Shown: positions 52,756 through 61,710, numbered from the stretch's first letter. The stretch: DNA of 64,000 nucleotides from Leucobacter chromiiresistens (GCF_001477055.1 NZ_LDRK01000009.1:1-64000), one strand, 5' to 3'. Notes: generated by a model not told the origin, from the sequence alone. Numbers and translations are program-made.

Positions 52756-54066
52756 GTGACCGACTTCCACGACGTCTACCTCGACTACCAGCGACGAGCG
52801 CGGACCCCGCCGGAACCTCCGGCCGACGGGCCCTCGCGCTTCGACGGTGCGGGGGAGGAGGCCCGCGCGCGGCTCTCGCGGTCGGTGCACGCCCTGCAGC
52901 CCGAACTCGAGGCGCTGGCGACCCGGCTCTTCGCGGCGCCCGAGCTCGGGTTCGCCGAGCACCGCTCGGTGCGAGCCGTCGCCGACGTGCTGCTCGCGCA
53001 CGGCATCGACACCGAGGTGGGCGTCCACGGCCTCGATACGGCGCTCCGGGCCAGTATCGGCACGGGAGCGGGGCCGCACTTCGCGATCCTCGCCGAGTAC
53101 GATGCGCTACCCGGCATCGGCCACGCGTGCGGCCACAACCTCATCGCGGCCATCGCCGTCGGCGCGTTCCTCGGCGCAGCGCCGATCGTGCGCGAACTCG
53201 GCGGCACCCTCACGCTGCTCGGCACGCCCGCGGAGGAGAACGGGGGCGGCAAGGAGCTTCTGCTGCGCGCCGGCGCATTCGACGAGGTGCACGCGGCCGC
53301 GATGGTGCACCCGGCGGCGGGATCGCGCGTCTCCCCGATCTGGGGGGAGCGCACCACCGGGGTGCGCCGGGTGGCCGTGACCTACCGGGGGCGCGCGGCG
53401 CACGCCGCCGGCGAGCCCTGGCTCGGCGTCAACGCGCTCGACGCGGTCGTCACCGCATACCAGTCGGTGGCGCAGCTGCGCCAGCACATCCTCCCGATCG
53501 ACCGGGTGCACGGGATCATCACGGACGGCGGCGCCGCGCCCAACATCGTGCCCGAGCGGGCGGCGGCGCTCTTCTACGTGCGATCCGGCGAGATCGATAC
53601 CCTCCGGGTGCTCACCGAGCGCGTCGTCGATGCGCTGGAGGGCGCTGCGCGAGCGACCGGCACGACCGCCGAGATCGAGGTGGACCCGGTGCCGCCGTAC
53701 CTGCCGCTCGAGCCGAACGTCGCACTCATGCGCCGCTGGGCGGACGCGCTCGGCGACCGCGGGCGGGTGACGCCGCCGCCGCCGGCCGTGCCCGCGCAGG
53801 CCGGACCCTCCACCGACATGGGGAACGTGACGCAGTTCATCCCCGCGATCCACCCGTCGATCGGCCTGGGCGGGCCCGACGACGTGCACCCGCACCACGC
53901 CGCCTTCGCCGAGTGGACGGTGCAGCCGGCGGCGTTCGCGGCGATGGGCGATGCGGCGGCCGCCCTCGGCGCGGTGGCCGTCGACTATCTCGCCGACGCC
54001 GAGCTGCGCGCCGCGGTCGACGCCGAGTTCGCGGCCCGCGGAGGGCGGTACCGCTGGGAGGGGTGA
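52756..54066 (+). CDS. M20-family amidohydrolase (AbgB/aminoacylase-like)
   Basis: A 436-aa hydrolase of the M20D type, which cleaves amide bonds such as p-aminobenzoyl-glutamate or N-acyl amino acids. ILAEYDALPGIGHACGHN is the metal loop (Asp, His-Cys-Gly-His), GTPAEENGGGKELLL gives the catalytic Glu, and the C-terminal HP(H)H appears in DDVHPHHAAFAEWT. GTG 52756 is preceded by GGCGGAGCG. Ends 8 bp from the convergent tetR gene. Confidence 0.85.
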   Translation: MTDFHDVYLDYQRRARTPPEPPADGPSRFDGAGEEARARLSRSVHALQPELEALATRLFAAPELGFAEHRSVRAVADVLLAHGIDTEVGVHGLDTALRASIGTGAGPHFAILAEYDALPGIGHACGHNLIAAIAVGAFLGAAPIVRELGGTLTLLGTPAEENGGGKELLLRAGAFDEVHAAAMVHPAAGSRVSPIWGERTTGVRRVAVTYRGRAAHAAGEPWLGVNALDAVVTAYQSVAQLRQHILPIDRVHGIITDGGAAPNIVPERAAALFYVRSGEIDTLRVLTERVVDALEGAARATGTTAEIEVDPVPPYLPLEPNVALMRRWADALGDRGRVTPPPPAVPAQAGPSTDMGNVTQFIPAIHPSIGLGGPDDVHPHHAAFAEWTVQPAAFAAMGDAAAALGAVAVDYLADAELRAAVDAEFAARGGRYRWEG

Positions 54067-54074
54067 GGCCCGGC

Positions 54075-54752
54075 TCAGGGGCGCAGGCGCTGCGCGACCT
54101 CGTCGAGCACGCGATCGGGGGATGCGGCGGCATCGTAGACCGCGACGAGCACCCGGGTCTCCTCCTGCGGGCCGTCGCCGCCGTCGAGCCAGCGCCGGTA
54201 CAGGCCCGTCAGGTCGCGCAGATCGCGGGTCAGCGCCGATGCCGCGTCGTCGATGCGCCCCCGCAGCCACGCCCGCAGCGACGCATTGTGTGCGGCGACG
54301 AGCGATGCGCCGAGGGTGGATGCCGCCCAGGCCGGCGTTCCCGGCTGCTGCACCTCCCGGATGTAGCGCGTGAACACCCGCTCGTAGCGGTGCGTGATCA
54401 CGAGTTCGCGGTCGCGGAGCGCGGGGGTGACGCGCATGAGCTCGAAGCGCAGGCGGGCCGCCTCCGGATCCCTGAGGAGCAGGCGCAGCACATCGGTGGT
54501 CGCGGTCACGAGCGCCTCGGTCGGGGCGAGGGAAGTCTCGTCGAGCGCGGCCTCCAGGCGGGCGAGCGCGAGGTCGTGGTCCGCGAAGACGACGTCGTCC
54601 TTGCTGCCGAACCGGCGGAAGAACGTGCTGCGGCTCATGCCCACCGCCGCTGCGAGCGCCTCGGCGGTAGTCGCCTCGTAACCGCGCTCGGCGAGATGGC
54701 GGATCGCCGCGGTGGAGCTCTCGGGCGGGGGTGCGGAGGCGCGCGCTGACAT
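54075..54752 (-). CDS. TetR-family transcriptional regulator
   Basis: A 225-aa repressor. The N-terminal HTH spans residues 15-58 (AAIRHLAERGYEATTAEALAAAVGMSRSTFFRRFGSKDDV in essence), and the C-terminal ligand domain is alpha-helical with length typical of the family. ATG 54752 follows TAGTTT by 6 nt on the minus strand. It is divergent from the acyl-CoA dehydrogenase whose promoter carries a perfect palindrome, so it probably senses an acyl-CoA or related acid. Confidence 0.88.
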   Translation of the reverse strand: MSARASAPPPESSTAAIRHLAERGYEATTAEALAAAVGMSRSTFFRRFGSKDDVVFADHDLALARLEAALDETSLAPTEALVTATTDVLRLLLRDPEAARLRFELMRVTPALRDRELVITHRYERVFTRYIREVQQPGTPAWAASTLGASLVAAHNASLRAWLRGRIDDAASALTRDLRDLTGLYRRWLDGGDGPQEETRVLVAVYDAAASPDRVLDEVAQRLRP

Positions 54753-54850
54753 GCCCCGAAACTAGCACAGCGCGGCCCATGTGGGACGCGGTTCCACCGC
54801 TTTCGGCGAGTCAGCGAGTCGCAGAGGTGGACCAGAGTGTCGCAGACTGC

Positions 54851-54879
54851 TTGACGTGACACCGCGTGTCAGGCATGCT
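54851..54879 (+). promoter_or_regulatory. Promoter with TetR operator in the spacer
   Basis: TTGACG (54851-54856) and CATGCT (54874-54879) are 17 bp apart. The palindrome TGACAC-CGC-GTGTCA (54857-54871) begins at the first spacer base, so a bound dimer would fully block polymerase. Confidence 0.7.
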
Positions 54880-54922
54880 CGGTGCAGGTGCGGCGGCGCG
54901 AGCCCGCCGCGGGAAGGAACCG

Positions 54923-56143
54923 ATGTCGAGGTCCACGATCGTCAGCCAGGGAACCGCCGAACCCGAATACTCGCTCTGGGAGCCGCTGGACCCCGATGTG
55001 TCGGGAGTCTTCCGCGGCGTCTCCGGCGAGGATCTCGCCTACCGCGACCGCGCTCGGGCATTCGTGCAGGAGGAGGTGCGCCCCGTCATCGCGGGGATCT
55101 GGGATCGCGCCGAGTACCCGCTCGATCTCGCGCGCCGTCTCGGCGAACTCGATCTGCTGCGCGACGGCATCGATGTGCCGGGGTTCCCCGAGCAGAGCCT
55201 GCTGGCGGCGAGCCTCACGATGATGGAGCTGGCGCGCGGCGACGGATCGATCGCCACGATCGTCGGCGTGCAGGGCGGTCTCGCGCTGCGCTCGATCGCC
55301 CTCTGCGGCTCCCCGGCGCAGCACGAGCGATGGTTCGAACCGCTGGCGCGCGGTACCGAGCTCGGCGCGTTCGCACTCACGGAGCCGACGCACGGATCCG
55401 ACTCCGTGAGCCTCGAGACGAGCGCCGTGCGCGACGGGGACGAGTACGTGATCCGCGGACACAAGAAATGGATCGGATCGGGCAGCGTCGGCGAGATCTC
55501 CGTGGTCTGGGCGCGCGGCGAAGACGGCCAGGTGCAGGGATTCCTCGTGCCGCAGAGCTCGGACGGCTATCGGGCGACCACGATCGAGGGCAAGGTCTCG
55601 CTCCGGGCCATCTGGCAGGCGCACATCGAGCTCGACGGCGTGCGCGTTCCCGAGAGTGCGCGCATGCCGAAGGCCAACAGCTTCGCCGACACGGCCCGAG
55701 TGCTCCAGGCGACCCGGCTCGGGGTCGCCTGGTCGGCGCTCGGGCACGCGGTCGCGGTGTACGAGTCCGCCGTACACTACGCGCGCCAGCGGGTGCAGTT
55801 CGGGCGACCGCTCGCGGCCTCGCAGATCGTGCAGGCGCGTCTGGCCGAGATGCTGAGCGCGCTCACCTCGCTGCAGACACTGCTCATGCAGCTCACGCGA
55901 GCCGAGGAGCGCGGAGAGCTCTCGGGTCCGGGCGCATCCCTCGGCAAGTACACCGCGACGCGCACGGCACGGGATCTCGCCCGCAACGCGCGCGATCTGC
56001 TCGGCGGCAACGGCATCCTGCTCGAGAATCGCGTCGCTCGGCACTTCGCCGACATCGAGGCCCTGCACACCTACGAGGGCACGGAGACCGTGCAGGCGCT
56101 CATCATCGGTCGCGACATCACCGGGCTCTCGGCGTTCGCCTGA
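54923..56143 (+). CDS. Acyl-CoA dehydrogenase
   Basis: A 406-aa FAD flavoprotein of acyl-CoA oxidation. FALTEPTHGSD binds FAD/substrate (about residue 148), RGHKKWIGSGSVGEISVVWAR follows, and the catalytic Glu is in LHTYEGTETVQALI (about residue 384); HFADIEALHTYEGTE resembles glutaryl-CoA dehydrogenases. The start MSRSTIVSQG is chosen because GGGAAGGAACCG precedes ATG 54923. Repressed, presumably, by the divergent TetR protein. Substrate chain length is unknown. Confidence 0.9.
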   Translation: MSRSTIVSQGTAEPEYSLWEPLDPDVSGVFRGVSGEDLAYRDRARAFVQEEVRPVIAGIWDRAEYPLDLARRLGELDLLRDGIDVPGFPEQSLLAASLTMMELARGDGSIATIVGVQGGLALRSIALCGSPAQHERWFEPLARGTELGAFALTEPTHGSDSVSLETSAVRDGDEYVIRGHKKWIGSGSVGEISVVWARGEDGQVQGFLVPQSSDGYRATTIEGKVSLRAIWQAHIELDGVRVPESARMPKANSFADTARVLQATRLGVAWSALGHAVAVYESAVHYARQRVQFGRPLAASQIVQARLAEMLSALTSLQTLLMQLTRAEERGELSGPGASLGKYTATRTARDLARNARDLLGGNGILLENRVARHFADIEALHTYEGTETVQALIIGRDITGLSAFA

Positions 56144-56156
56144 CTGTGACCGTGCG

Positions 56157-56212
56157 CGAGAGCGCGATTCAGCACATCGCTACTGGGGCGGACGGCACGA
56201 ATCGCGCTCTCG
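56157..56212. repeat. 14-bp inverted repeat with 28-nt spacer
   Basis: CGAGAGCGCGATTC (56157-56170) and GAATCGCGCTCTCG (56199-56212) are exact complements. They start 14 nt after the acyl-CoA dehydrogenase stop and run into the tandem repeat. A terminator or a third, divergent member of the dispersed inverted-repeat group is possible. Confidence 0.55.
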
Positions 56213-56295
56213 GCGTGCGCCCGACCTCGGGCGTGCGCCCGCTCTCGGCGTGCGCCCGTTCTCGGCGTGCGCTCGCTCTCGGCGTGCGCCCGACC
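56210..56295. repeat. Five 17/18-nt tandem repeats
   Basis: Units TCGGCGTGCGCCCGNNN at 56210-56226, 56227-56244 (18 nt), 56245-56261, 56262-56278 and 56279-56295 lie between the convergent acyl-CoA dehydrogenase and PucR genes. No CRISPR-like spacers. Confidence 0.8.
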
Positions 56296-56309
56296 GCGGT
56301 GCTCGGGGC

Positions 56310-57896
56310 TCAGGGGCCCGAGGACTCGGCCTCCGGCCCGAGAGCGCCCGAGTCGAGTGCGAGCCAGAGAAGCGCGCGGTCGGTGGGGGCGTCGACTCGC
56401 ACGTCGAGATCCCGCTCGGCGGCGTCGAGGCGGCTGCGCAGCGTCTGCCGGTGGACGCCGAGCCCGGCCGCGGCGCGCTCGATGGCCCCGTTGACCGCGA
56501 GATAGGCGTGCAGCGCATTCCGTGTGCGCTCCGCGCGGGCGGGACCGAGCAGGTCGAGACGCCGCCGCCATTCGGCGAACACCGGCGCGGGCTCCGCCGT
56601 GCCGATCGCCGTTCCATAGGTCTCGCGCCGCGTCAGCTCGTCGTACGTGAGGGTCCTGGCCGCGCGCTCGCGCGTGCCCCGGTGCGCGCGCGCCGCTTCG
56701 GTGCGCAGCCTGGGGAGGTCGCCCGCAGGCGCCGTGCGGCTGATGCCCGCGCGCCAGTTCGCGAGGTTGCCGGTCTCGTTCGCGAGGAATCGCTCGACGA
56801 CGGGCTGCACCTCCCCGTGATCGGCGCCCGCGAGCACGACGACGAACTCGGAGCCGAACGTGCAGAGCAGCGGTACCACGGTGAGCTCGGCGCCGCTCCA
56901 GGCGTTCGCGAGGTGGGCCTTGAGCAGCAGACCGGCGGCGGGATCCTTCGCGCTGCGCACCTCCGGGTCGGGCGAGGGGGCGAGATGCACGACCGTGCAT
57001 CGGGTGCTCGACCCGAGCAGGAGATCGAACAGCCGCGTCGGGTCGTCGAGGCGGCCTGCGAGAGCGTCGGCGAGCACCCGCTCGCGGAACGAGACCGCCG
57101 TGAGCTCGCCCGCGTCGGCGTCGCGCTCGCCGTCGATGAAGAGCGCGATCGACCCGATCATCCCCTGCTCCAGCGGCGTGCAGCGCCGCATCCGCGTCAC
57201 CGCGATCGGCGCCCCGGCGGTGCTCGCGATGTGCACGAACCGGGAGCCGAGGGAGACGCTCGACGATCGCCGACCCGATGCGGCGTGTCGGGAGAGCTCG
57301 CCCGCGATCGCGTCGAGCTCGCCCTCGCCGAGGGCCGATCCGACGGCGACCGGCTCGCCGCCGCGGCCGTGCCGCACGACGGACGCGTCGAGTTCCTCGG
57401 CGAGCGTCTCGAGGGCCTCGGCGTCGAGCGCTTCGCCGGTCGACGCCGCGAGACGCTGCTGCATGTCGAGGAGGCGCTGCACCTGGCTCAGCTGCGACTC
57501 GGCGATGCGGGCGGAGACGTGCTCGGCGATGGCGATGTACGGGATGTCGAGCGGTACGCGCAGCAGCGGCACCTCGTGCGCCGCGGCCGCGACGAGCCAG
57601 GCGTCGGGGATCTCCTGCACGGTGAGGCCCACCCCGAATCCGACACCGGCGACGCCGTGGTCGCGCAGCCGGCGGAAGAGCTCGTCGAGCGACTCCGGGG
57701 TGCGCTCGACGAGGCCCGTCGTCAGCAGCAGCACACCGCGGGTGAGCCAGGGGCTCGGGTCGGTGACCTCCGCAACGTGCACCCAGGTGACGGCTCGGCT
57801 CAGCCATTCGTGGCCGACGACGCAGGTGAGGTCGAGCTCGCGCGCGGAGACGAGGTCGGCGAGCGTCGGGTGGGGCGCCGGGCGGCGTGCGGGCAT
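56310..57896 (-). CDS. PucR-family regulator (PucR N-domain plus HTH_30)
   Basis: A 528-aa regulator. The N-terminal PucR domain (about residues 10-125: VTWVHVAEVTDPSPWLTRG, GVAGVGFGVGL) is followed by a CdaR-like middle and the C-terminal HTH_30 (YLAVNGAIERAAAGLGVHRQ, then LRSRLDAAERDL). AGGAGGA 3-4 nt before ATG 57896 fixes the start. It is divergent from the ureohydrolase and MHS transporter genes, its probable targets. PucR was first described in purine catabolism; the effector here is unknown. Confidence 0.88.
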   Translation of the reverse strand: MPARRPAPHPTLADLVSARELDLTCVVGHEWLSRAVTWVHVAEVTDPSPWLTRGVLLLTTGLVERTPESLDELFRRLRDHGVAGVGFGVGLTVQEIPDAWLVAAAAHEVPLLRVPLDIPYIAIAEHVSARIAESQLSQVQRLLDMQQRLAASTGEALDAEALETLAEELDASVVRHGRGGEPVAVGSALGEGELDAIAGELSRHAASGRRSSSVSLGSRFVHIASTAGAPIAVTRMRRCTPLEQGMIGSIALFIDGERDADAGELTAVSFRERVLADALAGRLDDPTRLFDLLLGSSTRCTVVHLAPSPDPEVRSAKDPAAGLLLKAHLANAWSGAELTVVPLLCTFGSEFVVVLAGADHGEVQPVVERFLANETGNLANWRAGISRTAPAGDLPRLRTEAARAHRGTRERAARTLTYDELTRRETYGTAIGTAEPAPVFAEWRRRLDLLGPARAERTRNALHAYLAVNGAIERAAAGLGVHRQTLRSRLDAAERDLDVRVDAPTDRALLWLALDSGALGPEAESSGP

Positions 57897-57944
57897 GGGT
57901 CCTCCTGAGCCGGAGCCCCGGCACCCTCGAATCACTGCAATGGT

Positions 57945-58006
57945 GAGTGTATCAGCGGAGATTCGCGCTGAGCGCGATTGCGGCCGTTTCGCACGGCCAC
58001 GATGCT
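57945..58006. promoter_or_regulatory. Divergent promoters with two palindromes (PucR/ureohydrolase)
   Basis: On the minus strand TACACT (plus 57945-57950) fits the regulator. TCGCGCTGAGCGCGA (57963-57977) is a perfect 15-bp palindrome with central G. Plus-strand TTGCGG (57978-57983) and GATGCT (58001-58006) are 17 bp apart, and the spacer contains the inverted repeat GGCCGT-N5-ACGGCC (57982-57998). Confidence 0.5.
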
Positions 58007-58041
58007 GGAACCTCACCGATTCGCGACAACCGGGAGGGATC

Positions 58042-58929
58042 ATGGCGGACGCAGCACGCTCATTCGAGATCATCGGAGCACCGTTCGACGGCGCCGCGAC
58101 GCTCGGCTACCCGGGCTCCCGGTACGCGCCCGATCGCATCCGGCAGCAGCTCGGCTGGATCACGCAGCGCGTCGAGGCGGGAGCGGTGTTCTCGCTCGAG
58201 ACCGGCGCGCTCCACGATGCGCCGCAGATCATCGACGGCGGCGACGCGCACGTCGTGGGGCACGATCTCCACGCCACCCTCGCGCACACGAGTGCGCGCG
58301 TCACTGAGAGCGTGCGATCGGGCAACGTGCCGATCCTCCTCGGCGGCGACGACTGCTTCCTCTTCGCGGGCTCGAAGGGGCTCCACGACGCCACCGAGGG
58401 GACGGTCGGGGTGATCCACTTCGACGCGCACCTCGACGTGATGGATCGCAACGAGCAGCAGGGCACCCACAGCCAGTCGAGCGGCATGCGCCGATCACTG
58501 GAGCTCGAGCGGGCGCGCACCGAGCACAGCATTCAGGTGGGGCTGCGCCACTTCAACTTCCCGTCGTCGCACGATTACCTGGAGCGGTCGGGTCTGGCGC
58601 GCATCACGGCGACGGAGTTCGACGCGATCGGCACCGCCGCGGCCGTGGAGCGCATCCTCGCGCGCACCGACGGCGCCGATCACGTCCACCTCAGCTTCGA
58701 CATCGACGCGATCGACCCGGCGCACGCTCCCGGGGCGGGGGCGCTCGAACCGGGAGGGCTCACGTCGCGGCAGGCGATCGACACGATCATGGCGCTCGCG
58801 CCCCACTGCGACTCCTTCGCCGTGACCGAGGTCAACCCGATGACGGACCACCAGGACATGACGGCGACGCTCGCCGCATATCTCTGCTACTACTTCGCGG
58901 TCTTCGGGCGACGTCGCGCCGAGGGCTGA
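58042..58929 (+). CDS. Ureohydrolase (agmatinase/arginase family) with altered metal motif
   Basis: A 295-aa manganese hydrolase of guanidino compounds. HFDAHLDVMD (DAHxD, about residue 133) and SFDIDAIDPAHAPG (DxDxxDP) are intact, as is the final EVNP. The first ligand motif, normally GGDHS, reads LGGDDCFLF (about residue 101), so the metal-A His is Asp. The remaining length and fold pattern are normal. GGGAGGGATC precedes ATG 58042. With the MHS transporter and PucR regulator it suggests uptake and hydrolysis of a guanidino compound such as agmatine, guanidinobutyrate or a related acid (inference). Confidence 0.85.
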   Translation: MADAARSFEIIGAPFDGAATLGYPGSRYAPDRIRQQLGWITQRVEAGAVFSLETGALHDAPQIIDGGDAHVVGHDLHATLAHTSARVTESVRSGNVPILLGGDDCFLFAGSKGLHDATEGTVGVIHFDAHLDVMDRNEQQGTHSQSSGMRRSLELERARTEHSIQVGLRHFNFPSSHDYLERSGLARITATEFDAIGTAAAVERILARTDGADHVHLSFDIDAIDPAHAPGAGALEPGGLTSRQAIDTIMALAPHCDSFAVTEVNPMTDHQDMTATLAAYLCYYFAVFGRRRAEG

Positions 58930-58989
58930 ACACCCCGGGCGGTCGACGACGCGCGCCCGGTACCGCAAGACGAACACAGGAGTGAGACG

Positions 58990-60426
58990 ATGACGGAAGA
59001 TCAGCAGTCGGGGGCCGCCGCGCTCGACACCGGCGTGGTGAACATCGTGCGCAAGCGCGAGCTGGGCCGGGCGGTGCGCGGCACGTTCGTGGGCAATGTC
59101 ATGGAGTGGTACGACGTGGGCGTCTTCGGCTACCTCGTCGTCACGCTCGGCCCGGTGTTCCTGCCGGAGGCGAACCCCGCCACCCAGGTCATCTTCATGC
59201 TGGGCACGTTCGCGAGCACCTATCTCTTCAGGCCGCTCGGCGGGCTCTTCTTCGGTTGGCTCGGCGACAAGATCGGGCGCAAGCGGGTGCTGTTCCTCAC
59301 TCTCACGACGGTCGCGCTCGCGACCTTCCTCATCGGTCTCCTGCCCGGGTACGCGACCATCGGCATCGCCGCAGCGGTGCTGCTCATCCTCCTGAAGATC
59401 GTGCAGGGGTTCTCCGCGGGCGGCGAGTTCACGAGCGCGGTGACCTTCATCAGCGAGTCGGCTCCCGACCGCAAGCGCGGCTTCTACGCCGCCTTCCTCG
59501 ATGCGGGCAGCTATCTCGGGTTCGTGCTGGGAGCGGCCATCGTCACGGCGCTGCAGATCGGGTTCGGTCAGCAGGCGATGGTCGACGGCCTGTGGCGCAC
59601 CCCCTTCCTCATCGCCGGTCCGCTCGGGTTCATCGCGATCTACCTCCGCATGCGCGTCGAGGAGTCGCCGCACTTCGCAGCCCTTCTCGCCGAGGAGGCG
59701 TCGCAGGGGCGCACCGGCGGGCGCGCGCGCCCCGCGCTGCGAGTGAACCCGCTCCGCGTGTTCGTCGCGAACTGGAAGCCCATGCTGCTCGTGGTGCTGC
59801 TCGTCGCCGCGGCGAACTCCGCGGGTTACGCCTTCACGTCGTACATGCCGACGTACCTCTCGACGGTGCTCGAGCACGACGCCGTGCAGGGCAACCTCTT
59901 CTCGCTGCCGCTGATGCTGCTCATGGCGGTCTGCATGCCGCTGGTCGGCATGCTCTCCGACCGCGTGGGGCGCAAGCCGATGCTGTTGGCGGCCTCCATC
60001 TGGGTGATCGTGCTCAGCGTGCCCGCGTTCCGCCTCATCGGGGGCGCGCAGCCGTTCGGCATCGTGTGCGGTCTCGCGCTGATCGGGCTGCCGGTCGCCC
60101 TCTACATGGGCACGCTGGCCTCGACGTACCCCGCGCTCTTCACGACGCGCTCCCGCAACACGAGTCTCGGCGTCTCGTACAACGTCTCGATCGCGCTCTT
60201 CGGCGGCACCGCGCCGCTCGTCATCGATTCGCTGATCCGCCTGACGGGCGATCCGCTGGCCGCGGCGTACTACCTGATCGGCATGTCGGTCGTGGGCCTC
60301 GTCGCCGTGTGCTTCGTGCCCGAGAGCGCGGGCAAGCCGCTCGCGGGATCGGAGCCGAACGTCGAGACGGAGCTCGAGGCGCATCGCATCCACACCGCGA
60401 GCATCGCGATCACCGACGCGCGGTGA
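58990..60426 (+). CDS. MHS-type MFS transporter (ProP-like)
   Basis: A 478-aa, 12-helix metabolite:H+ symporter family member. GNVMEWYDVGVFGYLVVTLGP is the MHS hallmark first helix, LFFGWLGDKIGRKRVLFLT is motif A, and IVQGFSAGGEFTSAV the motif after it. Related proteins move proline/betaine, dicarboxylates or shikimate. GAGTGAGACG before ATG 58990. It follows the ureohydrolase by 60 bp in the same direction. Its stop codon is the first of three copies in a 28-nt tandem repeat. Confidence 0.92.
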   Translation: MTEDQQSGAAALDTGVVNIVRKRELGRAVRGTFVGNVMEWYDVGVFGYLVVTLGPVFLPEANPATQVIFMLGTFASTYLFRPLGGLFFGWLGDKIGRKRVLFLTLTTVALATFLIGLLPGYATIGIAAAVLLILLKIVQGFSAGGEFTSAVTFISESAPDRKRGFYAAFLDAGSYLGFVLGAAIVTALQIGFGQQAMVDGLWRTPFLIAGPLGFIAIYLRMRVEESPHFAALLAEEASQGRTGGRARPALRVNPLRVFVANWKPMLLVVLLVAAANSAGYAFTSYMPTYLSTVLEHDAVQGNLFSLPLMLLMAVCMPLVGMLSDRVGRKPMLLAASIWVIVLSVPAFRLIGGAQPFGIVCGLALIGLPVALYMGTLASTYPALFTTRSRNTSLGVSYNVSIALFGGTAPLVIDSLIRLTGDPLAAAYYLIGMSVVGLVAVCFVPESAGKPLAGSEPNVETELEAHRIHTASIAITDAR

Positions 60427-60488
60427 CGGGCGGGGGACCACCGACGCGCGGTGACGGGCGGGGGACCACCGACGCGCGGTGACGGGCG
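60411..60488 (+). repeat. 28-nt tandem repeat covering the MHS stop codon
   Basis: Units 60411-60438, 60439-60466 and a 22-nt third part (60467-60488), each starting CACCGACGCGCGGTGACGGG, carry the last codons and TGA of the MHS gene. Two full copies and one partial. The array is in the gap before the convergent marR gene. Confidence 0.88.
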
Positions 60489-60506
60489 CCGCGCGCGGGT
60501 CGGCGG

Positions 60507-60989
60507 TCAGACGGCGGCTTCGATGCCCGGCAGCAGCTTGCCGAGGATCGCTCCGAGCTGCTCGCGCTCCGCGGCGTCGAGCGGCTCCAGCACGAGCTCG
60601 CGGATCTGGGCGACGTGGGCCGGCGCGGCCGCCCGCAGCGCCGCGAGGCCCTCGGGGGTGAGGTGCGCGGATCGGGCGCGGCGGTCGTCGCCGCACGCCG
60701 AGCGCTCGACCCAGCCGCGTTCGCCGAGCGCATCGAGCGCGTGGCTGAGACGCGATCGGCTCAACCCCGCGACGCGGGCGATCTCCGACATCGGCGGTCG
60801 CGCCTCCCCGGGGCGCGCGAGCATCACGAGGATCGCGTAGTGCGCGTGGTTGATGCCGGTGCGGTCGCGGAGGGTGCGGTCGAGCGCCTGGGGGAGGAGC
60901 TGCGCGAGTCTGATGACGGGGAGCCAGGTGCGCATCTCGTCGTCGCCCAACCGGCGCTCCGTGCCGGTCGGAGTCGGCTCATGGTTCAC
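60507..60989 (-). CDS. MarR-family transcriptional regulator
   Basis: A 160-aa winged-helix protein. [20 protein letters not shown] leads into [30 protein letters not shown] (recognition helix about residues 65-85) and the [15 protein letters not shown] wing. GTG 60989 shares 4 nt with the ribA-like stop; an in-frame ATG at 60935 is the alternative. In operon with a GTP cyclohydrolase II-type gene, which is unusual. Target unknown. Confidence 0.85.
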   Translation of the reverse strand: MNHEPTPTGTERRLGDDEMRTWLPVIRLAQLLPQALDRTLRDRTGINHAHYAILVMLARPGEARPPMSEIARVAGLSRSRLSHALDALGERGWVERSACGDDRRARSAHLTPEGLAALRAAAPAHVAQIRELVLEPLDAAEREQLGAILGKLLPGIEAAV

Positions 60990-61690
60990 GCGGCCGAGAG
61001 GTCGAGGGTGTGCGCGGTGCGGTCGCGCTTCGCCTCGAGGTAGGTGCGGTTCGATCCGGTGAGGTGCACCCCCGTGGCCACTCGCTCGGCGACCGCGATG
61101 CCGAGGGCGCCGAGCTGGAGGGCCTTGTCGGGGTTGTTGCTCAGCAGGCGCACCCGGGCGACGTCGAGCGCTGCGAGCATCTGCGCGGCGGCGGTGTAGT
61201 CGCGCTCGTCCTCCCCGCGGCCCAGGGCGACGTTGGCCGCGTACGTGTCGAGACCGGTGTCTTGCAGCGCGTATGCGTCGAGCTTCGCGTAGAGTCCGAT
61301 CCCGCGGCCCTCCTGCCGCAGGTAGAGCAGGAAGCCGCCCTCGGCGGAGATGCGCTCGACGGCCTCCCGCAGCTGCGGCCCGCAGTCGCAGCGCTCGGAG
61401 CCGAAGACGTCTCCGGTGAGGCACTCGCTGTGGAGTCGCACGAGGGGAGCGGGCGGTGCGCTCGCGGGTGCGCTCGCCGCAGCGGTCGGGGTGGCGACCG
61501 CGATGCTGCGCGGCCAATCGCCGAGCCCGAGCAGCAGGTGCTCCTCGCCGTCGGCCAGGCCGTCGAAGGTGAACACGTCGGCCTCCGCCGTGTACCCGTC
61601 GGGGAAGCGGAGGGGCACGCGCACCCGGGTGCGCACCGTCGCGGCGGTGGGAGCGCTCGTCGAGCCGCCGGTATGTGAATTTTCAACCAT
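60986..61690 (-). CDS. ribA: GTP cyclohydrolase II-type protein
   Basis: A 234-aa enzyme domain that opens GTP in the first step of riboflavin synthesis. [21 protein letters not shown] (zinc cysteines and catalytic loop, about residues 86-106), [14 protein letters not shown] and [12 protein letters not shown] are all present. It stands alone, without the RibB (DHBP synthase) fusion normal in actinobacterial ribBA, and no other rib gene is near. A secondary copy for flavin or another GTP-derived metabolite is possible. No RBS is visible before ATG 61690. Coupled to marR. Confidence 0.87.
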   Translation of the reverse strand: MVENSHTGGSTSAPTAATVRTRVRVPLRFPDGYTAEADVFTFDGLADGEEHLLLGLGDWPRSIAVATPTAAASAPASAPPAPLVRLHSECLTGDVFGSERCDCGPQLREAVERISAEGGFLLYLRQEGRGIGLYAKLDAYALQDTGLDTYAANVALGRGEDERDYTAAAQMLAALDVARVRLLSNNPDKALQLGALGIAVAERVATGVHLTGSNRTYLEAKRDRTAHTLDLSAA

Positions 61691-61710
61691 GCGGGGTGCA
61701 ACGCGGCTGG

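Noticed and set aside
56210-56295. CRISPR-like array
   Set aside because: Units are head-to-tail without unique spacers, and no cas genes are present.
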